Assembly (NCBI GenBank): GCA_038501625.1
Contig: JAZAYU010000005.1
Span: 5,580,001-5,644,000 of the forward strand
Length of the DNA: 64,000 bases
Source of the DNA: Corbicula japonica
Lineage: Eukaryota > Mollusca > Bivalvia > Venerida > Cyrenidae
Direction: 5' to 3'
This document shows positions 48,001 through 60,000 of this stretch, in pieces. A model generated the notes under the pieces. That model saw nothing but the letters and a program-made list of their open reading frames with translations. It was not told the DNA's origin and did not search any database. A program made the position numbers and the translations under genes. Position 1 is the first letter of the stretch. The number at the start of each line of letters is the position of its first letter.

Positions 48001-51000
48001 CTAAAATAATAATACAGTTGCCGGAATTTTAACCCACTTGAATAATTCAATTGCTACTATTGCACGAAAATTCACCCCGCGAAATTAAACATCAGCACAG
48101 TATATCCCGTGGATGACCAGTGTAGATTCACATTCTGATCCCTATCTACACTGCTTCTTAGTCACAATAAAAATAATGAATCCAAAAGCAAATCTTAAAA
48201 ATTCCTGAACTGTCTGCATTGCTGTCGCTGTAATAAACATTTTTTTTTCATATTTCAAAGTTTCAGTCAAACATACTGCTAGCTTTAAGATTATTAACTG
48301 AGTATGGAAACCAGTCATAGATCTCAAGCTTCTGATTGGTCAGTTTTGAGACTTTGCTTAATTTCAACCAATCAGATTACTCAGTTTTATAGCCCTGGTA
48401 CCTGGCTTAAGCCTGTCTCACACAGAACACGGTTGGGCATACAGTTCCAATACGGTATACTCGGTTATACCTGGGTTGACTGGTACGAGTATTGAACACC
48501 AACTGTGCCTGGGGATGAGTTAGTACGATTTAGACTTGAATGTAGCAAAAATATGTACAAACAAAGCAAGGATATACTCAGTCAAGCAAGGTTTGTCATG
48601 GTTTGAACACGATTTGCAACCGATTTTCATACGATTGTTGTACGGTTCCAAGTATGGTCTAGTACTGTCTGTTACGGCCTAGTACAATATAACACGACTT
48701 TTACTCATTTAACTGGACATTTACAGGGTTTACATAGTATTACGGTCCCACAGACTTTTGTTTGAGTTATATTTCATACGTTTTATATACGATATTGACA
48801 CGGTTGAGCTCACTAGTGGAGTGGACTTCATGTGCGGTTGTATATACGGTCTCGTACGGTCTCACACGGTCTTGTACGATCGCTAATACAATCATACACG
48901 GACATGGCATCCGTGCCAGTTTTTTTAAAGTTTTAAAAATCATACATGGCTTTCATGGATACACTCGAACGGCCCTAGTGTAACACTGATAAGGCCATGG
49001 TTGGTTCGGTTGTATGTACGGTTTACATGGGTGGCCAACCGTATAAGCCGTGTGTTCTGTGTGAGACAGGCTTTAGCTGCTTCACAGAGTGTGTTCCATA
49101 TCCTTGTAAGTACTTGTTGTGTGGACAGCCTGACTGTAGTTCTTCCATGTAATTTTAAAATACTTTGTTAATCCTCACTTCCATAAATGCAATGTTTGTG
49201 TGTGCAAACAGTGTAAGTCCAGATCAGCCAGGACATCTGTGCCATCTGATCAGGATCTACACTGTTTGCTTTTTGATTTATTAGGTTATTTCTGACCAAA
49301 AAGCAAACAGTGCAAATCCTGATCAGATGGCACAGCTGTGCCCGCTGATCTGGATCTACACTGTTTGTTCATGTGCTTAAAGCCATATATTTGGGTGAAA
49401 GTGTTAAATCAAAGTCCTTTCAATTTGAAATTGAGCACATCCCAGGAAAATAATATAATAAAGAAATTACAATAGTATATTACTTTCTAATACACACTTT
49501 GTCTAAATAATGTTATTTTTATCATAAATTGCATTATTTCCATCAAATACAGTCAACCAAGATCATAACACTGTGAGTGGAGACCAGTCTCTAACTTTGC
49601 TCGCTGACTGGTCTCCATTCTCAGTTCTATGATCGTGGAAAAAAAACCCATCATAGTTTTCACTCAAAACTTCATAAAAAATTCCATCTAAACCTTTAAA
49701 CATATATTAGCAACATCAAGATACAAAATACCTTTTGCAATATTTAACTACAACCAACTGCTACAACAAAAAGAGAGCAAAATCTCGGCCCAAGATCATC
49801 AAACTGAGACATTGGAAACCAGTTTCCGATCTTTAGCTTCTGATTGGTTGAAATTGAGACCAGTCTCCAAATGAGCCAATCAAAATCTTAAGTTTACAGA
49901 CTGGTTTCCGACTTCACAATAAATTTTATGAACTTGGGACCAGTCATGAAATCAGCAGACAACAGTGACAGAATGCAAAAGACAGTATTACTCTTCAAAA
50001 ATGGAGGTTTTTGAGTACTGTAAAATGATAAAACTTTCATGTGGTACTAACTTTCGTGAATTTCAAGGTCTTATCAAATCACGAAAAACAACCACCAAAT
50101 AAAGAATTGAACACAAGAATAGTTTAGAAAATTAAGATCCGTGAATTTAAGAACACATGAAATTGTGTCTAATGAAAACAGAAAACCACGAAATTTCATT
50201 ACTTCAAATATAAATGCATCCGGAAGTTTTGAAAACAGTTTTTTTTTTCTATTTAGCTGATTTCATCCCTGAAAAGAGGAATTGTTTGATGTGCATAGGG
50301 TACATATACATTATAGCCTTGTAACGGAAAATGTGTGCCGACAACATACAACAAGAGGGTCCAAGGGACCCTGGGTCGCTCACCTGCGAACATCTGTTCA
50401 ATGGTTTGGACAAAAATTAAGACCACTAGAGTGCGTACAAACTTTTTCTATAATTTGACCTAGTGACCTAGATTTCAAGGTCACATGACCCAGTTTGGAA
50501 CTTGACCAAGATATCATCGAGATAAACATTCTGACCAAGTTTGAAGAAGATCACATCAAAATTAAGACCGCTAGAGTGCGGACAAGCTTTTTCTACAATT
50601 AGACCTAGTGACCTAAATTTCAAGGTTACATGACTCAGTTTCGAACATGACCTAGATATTATTGGAATAAACATTCTGACCAAGTTTGAAGAAGATCTGA
50701 AAATAATTACGACCACTAGAGTGCTAACAAGCTTTTTCTATAATTTGACCTAGTGACCTAAATTTCAAAGTCACATGACCCAGTTTCGAACTTGACCTAG
50801 ATATCATTGGGATAAACATTCTGACCAAGTTTGAAGAAGATTAGACTAAAATTACGAATACTTGAGTGCGGACAAGCTTTTTCTATAATTTGACCTAGTG
50901 ACCTAGATTTCAAGGTCACATGATCCAGTTTCAAACTAGACCTAGATATCATTGGAATAAACATTCTGACCAAGTTTGAAGAAGAACGGACCAAAATTAC

Positions 51001-54000
51001 AACCGCTAGAAAGCAGACTAGCTTTCTTTTAATTTGGCCTAGTGACCTAGTTCTAAGGGTCACATGACCCAGTTACGAACTTGACCTAGATATCATTAAG
51101 ATAAACATTCTGTTCAAGTTTAAAGAAGATTGCACTAAAATTAAGACTGCTAGATTGCGGACAAGCTTTTTCTATAATTTGACCCAGTGACCTAGATTTC
51201 AAGGTCATATGACCCAGTTTCGAACTTGACCTAGATATCATTGAGATAAACATTCTGACCAAGTTTGAAGAAGATCGCATCAAAATTGAGACCGCTAGAG
51301 TGCGGACAAGCTTTTTCTATAATTTGACCTAGTGACCTAAATTTCAAGGTTACATGACCCAGTTTCGAACATGACCTAGATATTATTGGGATAAACATTC
51401 TGACCAAGTTTGAAGAATATCTGACCAAAATTACAACCACTAGAGTGCGGACAAGCTTTTTCTATAATTTGAACTAAAGACCTAGATTTCAAGGTCACAT
51501 GACCCAGATTCGAACTTGACCTAGATATCATTGGGATAAACATTCTGACTAAGTTTGAAGAAGATCGGACCAAAATTACAACCACTAGAGTGCGGACAAG
51601 CTTTTTCTATAATTTGACCTAGTGACCTAGATTTCAAGGTCACATGACCCAGTTTCCAACTTGACCTAGATATCATTGGGATTAACATTCTGACCAAGTT
51701 TAAAGAAGAACGGACCAAAATTACAACCGCTAGAGTGCAGACAAGCTTTTCCTTTAATTTGACCTAGTGACCTAGTTTTAAGGGTCACATGACCCAGTAA
51801 AGAACTTGACCTAAATATCATTAAGATAAACATTCTGACCAAGTTTAAAGAAGATTGCACCAAAATTACGACCACTAGAGTGCGGACAAGCTTTTTCTAT
51901 AATTTGACCTAGTGACCTAGATTTCAAGGTCACATGACCCAGTTTTGAACTTGACCTAGATATTATTGGGATAAACATTCTGACCAAGTTTGAAGAAGAT
52001 CGAACCAAAATTACGACCACTAGAGTGCGGACAAGCTTTTTCTATAATTTGACCTAGTGACCTAGATTTCACAGTCACATGACCCAGTTTCGAACTTGAC
52101 CTAGATATCATTGGGATAAACATTCTGACCAAGTTTGAAGAAGAACGGATCAAAATTACAACCGCTAGAGTGCAGACAAGCTTTTTCTTTAATTTGACCT
52201 AGTGACCTAGTTTTAAGGGTCACATGACCCAGTTTCGAACTTGACCTAGATATCATTGAGATAAACATTCTGACCAAGTTTGAAGAAGATTGGACCAAAA
52301 TTCTGTCCGCTAGAGTGCGGACAACAATTGTGAACGGACGGACGGACGGACGTCCGTTCTTACGAACGTCATTTATGTGGCTACTCTATTGTCCTCTCTA
52401 TTGTTCTTTTAGCCACATAAAAGAAAAAATTAGCCACGTAACAGAACGGAATGAATAGAATTTACCGTTACCATTGTTCTCATAGCCACATAAATGGCGT
52501 GGCGTAAGCACGGACGGACGGACGGACGACGGACGAACCCCCCTCACAAAAGCTCACCCTGTCACTACGTGACAGGTGAGCTAAAAACATAACATCTAGG
52601 GACAAAACAGGATTCTGGAATGAAACAAAATCTCTTGTATCGCATTGCATACTGTAATTTTCTAACATTGCTCTTGGGTTACTCACAGGTTTAAATACCG
52701 TATATTTTAAAATGGATAAAATAGGTAATGATGGATTTTTGATAAAGAGATTTTGCTGCACTATGGGGGAATATGTAAAACCAGTCCTGTTTAAAGAAAA
52801 AAACTGGTTTTCCCATTAAAGTCCTGTTACACTCACAAGGAGAATGTTCATGTGTGTTATCTACGTTCACTGAAATTGAAAACATTATAAAGTTACTAAT
52901 AGTAAGTCCAGCTTGGTATTTGACCCTTTACTCTAAAGATATACATTTATTGCATGTGTCAACTGTGTTGATCCAGATCAGCCAGCATGTCTGTGCTGTT
53001 TGATCAGGATCTGCACTGTTTGCTTTTCTGTCAGAAATAACCTCATGGATCTAACACAAACTAGTGCAGATTCTGATCAGACAGCATGGATGTACCGGCT
53101 GATCTGGATCTACACTGGTCACCCTTGCGATAAAAGTTGTATATATGGATTACCGTCATTGTCTGAATATAAGCCGCACTTTTTTTCCAGAATTTGGCAG
53201 TAAAACGTTGGGGGTGCGGCTAATACACAGGTTTGGCTGCTTATACATTGCGTTAAGCCATTTTCATCTGTTCCATCAGGTTTAGGGGGATGCGGCTTAT
53301 ATATGAGTGCGGCTTATATTCGAACAATGACGGTAAAGGCATGTGCAACCACTGTAGATCTAGATCAGCCTGCCAATCCATGCAGTGTGACCAGGATCTT
53401 TACAGTTTGATTCTCAGTCAAAAATAATTTAATAAATCTAAAAGAGACTGTTTATAGACCTTGATCAGACTGCACAGATGTGGATCCGGATCTAGATTAG
53501 TTGCACTTGGAATATGGGGCGCGTCACGGGAATAGGTACCTTCGGACAGTTGACGTCAATCTTTAAAATGACGTCATAAATTTGAACAGACGACATTGTT
53601 TATTATGCATTTCGCGGTAAAAATACCATTTTATTGTCAAAATGTGTAACAAAATCACATTTTAGTCATAATAAATTGATTTATAGTTGTAAGTTCTATC
53701 TAAATTTAGTAAAAACTAAAATATCACTAAAATGACCAAAGGTACCTTTTCCCCGTGATGTGCCCCCATTTAAGCCATATCCATTCAGTAAGAGGTTAAA
53801 GATAGCTGATTACAGAAACTTATAGTAATTTTGTACGTCGTATTTCTAGCAGGTAAACTACATTTAACCAATGATTTATCTACACTTCTGGTATAATATA
53901 TCATTTTCACTTCATTTTATGATTTTCCCATTAATATCATTTTCACTTCATTTTATGATTTTCCCATTAAAATGTGACCATGCCTTTGGAAACCAATGAG

Positions 54001-57000
54001 ATTTAAGCAAGTGGTATGAGTGGTAAAACCATACTTAAGTACTTAAGAGTAGATATCGTGAAACTGCTTCTCTCCCAGTTCTTATTTTAGATTATAGTTT
54101 AGCAAATTGTTCAACTGTTGCTTTATGATGTTGACATGATGCCCCCAAGTTTTATTTTGGCAAGATGAAATAAACTTAAGTAAAATCATCAAGCTTCCAT
54201 ACTCCACACTATCTGTACATTTTAAGCTCAAACTAGACTGTGTCCTCTGGACACTGATGCCCCCACTGCTTCAACAACATTTGTAACAAAGCACCATAAC
54301 TCGTGTAAAAATGGTTGCAGGAAAAATCTTTTCTTTATGAACATCAACACATCCTGCTTGATCATCTGTGCAAGTTTGAAAGAAATCCACCTGACAGTAA
54401 ATAAGGAGTTGATGCCACAAGATTGGGGGGACGTGAAAACGGACAGATGTAAGCAAGAGTACAACTCTAAATGTCTCACACTTTGTGAGGGCATAAGAAA
54501 GTTTCAAACATGACAAACATTATACTAAAAGTGTCAGTTATTGCTTGACATGAGTCATGTATTTTCATACCGTACAAAATATTTACAGTCATTTATAACC
54601 TCAGCACAAGCTACAGAAAGCTGCCAGTCTTTTGCATATTTCGAGATGGGGTTTTCATACATGGTGTCAAACAAAAAAATATTTTACTTTTTTTATTTAT
54701 GTCAGGGTGGAAAAAATTCAGTTGGGTATAAAAGGAGGGTTGGTCAGGCTTCAGGCAACTAACAAATTTATTAATGCCCTACCTGAAAATTTTAAGCACA
54801 AACAAATTTCCAACATGAGGACTGGTATACCTTTAGTTGACAAAAGTTAAGTGTACTACATGTACCTCCTTAGCACCTAATACTGACCAGGGCTTTTCAT
54901 CAGAATTAATTGGGCCTTTCAAATTGGGAAATTTATGCGTGATAATTGTTTAGTTTGGGAAAACCAAGTTCATTAAAAGATGGGTACTCGTTAATAAAGT
55001 TAATAAATTTGAGTAGTAATAAGTATTTTCAACTAAAATAAACTTAATAGTTTAAAGCACTTTATTTTTCAGACTTCAATTTTCAAACTCCTCTCAGATG
55101 ATTTTGATCCATATTGGACATCTTACCTAGCATTTTGGGAAGATTATCTGCCACAGTTGGTAAAAAAATACTATGATTTTGGATTGGGAAGTGGACTTAT
55201 ACAGGCCTCTGTTATATAACTTGAGGATGAAAAGCCCTGCTGACAGTGTACTGTATTTTTTGACAGTCATCTACTTCCAGACAGTCGCATCCATTTACAG
55301 AGCATATACTACAGAAAAAAAAAGAATTTACCTTTAACATCACTGAGAGCACCATGACTATTATCCACAATAGTTTGAGGTTGCACAACTTTCCCGAGCC
55401 TCATGTTCTTCAACATTTCTGTTCGTTGTTCCATCATTAACGTCCGTTCATACGTGTACGCAGTAATGTCACTATCAGCCTGAAAAATTGCACAACAAGT
55501 ATACATCCAGTGTAGATCCAGATCAGCTGGAACACATGTCATCTGATCTGGATCTACACTGATCTGATCTACACTGTTTGCTGCTAAATCAGAAATTATC
55601 TAATAAATATAAAGGCGAACATTATAGATCCAGTAAACAGTGTAGATCCAGATCATACAATACAGATGTGCTGGCTAATCTGGATCTACACTGATTGCCT
55701 ATGCAATAAAGTCTAACAGCAATAATATTGCTTACAAATGTAAGTAGACACAAATAGAAATGTTTAAATCATGTGCTGTGATATTTATCCCTTTCCTCCA
55801 TATATAAACCTCACCAGTTATGAAACTTGTCCTGATATTTGCTATTCTAACGCACTAAATAAATTTCGAGCAATCTGATTGGTCAGATGGCGAAAATTTG
55901 CGACCGTTAAATTCCTTGTTTACTGTCGTTTGATGTTGACGTCATTTCCTGTTATGACAAACAATCCTGAAGAAGGCATTATGGCCGAATCGTCGATGTA
56001 ATAAAAAATGTTGAAGTTTTGACCTCTATTTGTGATTTATTTAACTTTTTTACTGTCGGTAATCTCACCGACGTATGGATAATCGGGTTCCCTTGGGTAA
56101 TACCGTACCATTGTTTACTATACGGATAAATAGAACATGGTACCTGTTTAACGTATGGAATGAGGCCCGATTGAGGGTAGTATGGAAGAGCGTTAGAATA
56201 GGAATAACCATGCCGTAATTTTGAAGTTTGCGACAGTATACACAGATTTTAATGGTCGCAAATATTTTTAACGGCGAAGGATAAATAGAACATGGTACCT
56301 GTTTAACGTATGGAATGAGGCCCGATTGAGGGTAGTATGGAAGAGCGTTAGAATAGGAATAACCATGCCGTAATTTTGAAGTTTGCGACGGTATACACAG
56401 ATTTTAATGGTCTTAAATCATTTTAACGGCTCAGGCTGCGCCTTCGCCGTTAAAAATATTTGCGACCATTAAAATCTGTGTATACTGTCGCAAACTTCAA
56501 AATTACGGCATGGTTATTCCTATATTGTGATGTCAGAAAACTATGTAAAGTTTCAAAGCTTTACCCTGAATGGTTTCTTAGCCTGATCACCCGCCCAATG
56601 ACATAATCCAAAGAAAACCTGGTTAATTAATAAACTGACATCACCTACCATTTCAACCACCTCTACATCAGCCTGTATTCTGAGCTGATACATGAATTTC
56701 TGTAGATCATTCTTCATTTGTATCGTATTGTCTTCAAGCTCTGATGATCTGATGTAAGCAAATAATTTATACAATGCAAATACAGGTATCCAACCCCAGT
56801 TTTCTCTTGCTGAGGAAGAGTTACCTATCTTGCATCAAATTTTAGCCCTGAGTGCTCAGAAATAAACCAGGAATGCATTTAAAAAAATCAATCATTTTCC
56901 TCTTGTTCTTAGGCAAATCAACAAAAAGAAGGATTCTTGCTTTATAAAAATCTGTTTTCTTAGATATTTTTAGAATTTTGGAGTGTTTCCTATATTCAGA

Positions 57001-60000
57001 AAGAATGCAAGTTTTCGGAGGGTTTGCTTAATGAACATAATATAACTTTGTTATGATTTTCAACTATATATTCCAACAGGTTAGACTGTGTAGACAAAAT
57101 GTAAAACAAAATCACCATTTAGATGTGAGAAAATTTTATAAAATTTGTTAGTTTTTCAAATACATTAACAACTAAAATGTCAGAATTTATTACCAAAGAT
57201 TCCTCTTCATGTGACATCCGCCATTGTACACTGTAGAACTGGTTTTATTCGCGTAAGTTTTATTTTCCCTTATATTTGCGAATCGCTTACTTCGTAAATT
57301 CATTAATACCGCAAATATATTTATGATGAGTTTCCATTTTTCCGACAATAAGTATATCAGAAAATAAGCAACTTAAAATAGAACTGTTAATCACTCGAAA
57401 CGCAACATATATTTCCTTTTTCGCCAGCTTTCATTTATTTGATTTAATCATTTAATAAATTTGGCAAAACATATTAACCACTAAAGATGTCGCGAATTCA
57501 TAAATACACTGCAACTCCGTTATATCGAGATCCGTTATATCGCGATATCCAATATATCGCGCTTGGTCCGTGGATCCCAATTTTTTGTATGTTTACAATG
57601 TATATGTTTGTTCATTCTTCGAGTGGTAAAAAAGATCAAATGATTAAATCAACGTTGGTGACAAATTCACGAAATGCACGCTTTTTCCGTGTCGTATTAT
57701 GTCATTATCGGCAAAGGCTGTTTATTACATTTTGTATGCAGGGTTTAAGAGCCGATGTACACGTTCACCAGCAGATACAATTTAACATCAAACGTACGAA
57801 AATAGATGAAAGTTTTTTTACAATTCTGTTGCTTCTGATTTGACATGAAACCCCCTTTGTGACGAACAATAGGTGCGAAAAACACCAAGCTAATACTTTT
57901 TGGCAGAATTTTGTTCACGAGACAAACCGCAAATTAGCGTCAAATAATGCAAGTTGCTAACCATAATAGGCATGAGCAGGAAACGTCAAAACAGTTTGTT
58001 GTTTTGACATTACCTGCTCATCGACATATCAAGCTGGTAAACGACGGACGATGACGAACTAACATCGCCGACCATGACCGACCAACAGATCGTCGATCAG
58101 TTGAAAGTAGCGAAAACAATAATACCACCGTTGGAAATTGATGATGGCGATCTTTGTTTTGAACATTAATTAATTTCTTTTTATTAAAAATAAAACTTAA
58201 TAAATTATATTAAAAAAGTTGCTTTGAAAACATTTGTCCAGCACGGAACGTACTCCCTGATGTACCCGTAAATTTGACGGCGTGTTAATTACGCAACACC
58301 GCGATATACATGCATCTGACAGCAAAAACAAATGAATTCTCCTTGTTTTAGTGCGATTATTTACTTATATCGCGCTCCGTTTATATCGCGGTTGGCGGGC
58401 TTGGACCCTGAGATCCGCGATATAATGGAGTTGCAGTGTACGCAAATAAGGAAAATAACTGATTTTTTACAATAATTGCGAAAATTTGACCTCGCCAAAT
58501 TAAAATGTTTTAGAGTAATCTCAAAGGATACGAGCAACAGTGAAAATCCTCAGTTTACAATTCCGCCAGGTTTTGTGCTGTTTTAACAAAAATGGTAACA
58601 ACATGAGCAGTCCTCCATCGTGTACGATCCACCAAATATCTATCGTGCCTTTCATCTTCTCCGAACTGCTCGGGAAATTGTTAACTCCCTTGATAACAAG
58701 TAACGCCATCTGTCCAGCTGTGATATTGTTAACTGTCTCTAAAATATTAAAAAAAAATTTTTTTCTATGATACAATTTGTTTACTTAGTGCAATAACAGT
58801 ACAGTGAAACCTGCCCTAGCAGCCACCTGCGAATAGCAACCACCTGTCTTAAACAGCCAGTTTGAATATGACCTAAACTGACATTTTGTTCTCATTTCTT
58901 TACTGTCTTTAACATTCACCTGTCTTCAGCAGCCACTTTTTGTCACTCCCTTGGGTGGCTGCTTAAGACAGGTTTGACTGTATATCTCCTTGATATTTTA
59001 AAGGTACTTGTACCGTTTTTGCACTAAGTTGATGATGCAATATTAATTTTGGCAGAACTGTTCGAATATAAGCCGCACTCATATATAAGCTGCAACCCCC
59101 TAAACCTGATGGAACAGATGAAAATGGCTTAACGCAATGTATAAGCAGCCAAACCTGTGTATTAGCCGCACCCCCAATGTTTTACTGCCAAATTCTGGAA
59201 AAAAAGTGCGGCTTATATTCAGACAAAGACGGTAATTGAAAACCCTTCACTCCATATATACAACTTTTACTGTATGTGCCAACACTGTAGATCCTGATTA
59301 GGCGACACATTCATGCCGTCTAATCTGAATCAACAATGGTCACTTCTTGGTGAGAAATAACCTTATGAATTAAAAGCAAACAGTGCAGACCCTGATCAAC
59401 CATTTTTTAGATGGTACCTATGTATAATCTACATTGGTTGCACTCGTGATAAAACCAATTTTTTTTTAACCCTTTCCTGGATATATACGCATTTTTATGC
59501 GTGTGCGACCAGTGTAGATCCAGATCAGCCAGCACATCCATGCCATCTGATCATGATCTGCACTGGTTGCTTTTTGGTCAGAAATAACCTTATAAATCAA
59601 GTAGCGAACAGTGCAGATCCTGATCAGACGGCACGGAAGTGCCAGCTGAACTGGATCTACACTCTTTCCCCATTCCATAAAGGTGTGTTTATGGAGGAAA
59701 GGGATAAAGTAAAGGGTTAAGGTGATATATGTTTGCAACAAATATGGATTACAAATGTACAATAATTGTCCAACAATGTCAAATTAAACATATCTTACCT
59801 AAGAACACTTTGTAGCTTCTCTCATCAGTGTTGTGCCTCCATCCGTAAGGCCAGCCCAGCATGACTGTATTGTGCCGCAAGCCTCCGAGACCAGAATTCT
59901 GTACTCTAAAATGTTAATTATATGAAATGATTCATACACATAGGTATAGGTAAAAAATTGTGTGGACTTTTCTTTCATTAAAAACAATTTTATGATTTTT

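Noticed and set aside
50468..52298. Ladder of ~65-codon minus-strand frames
   Set aside because: They recur every 145 bp inside a Helitron-like core; no start, splice or domain evidence.
55970..56010. Hammerhead-ribozyme-like core CTGAAGA...GAA around GAAGGCATTATGGCC
   Set aside because: Stem II pairs only with an extra unpaired A and the 3' core reads GAATC instead of GAAAC, so a working ribozyme is not supported.
57487..57843. 118-codon frame as a transposase
   Set aside because: No DDE-type or helix-turn-helix motifs, and it begins outside the 932-bp element.
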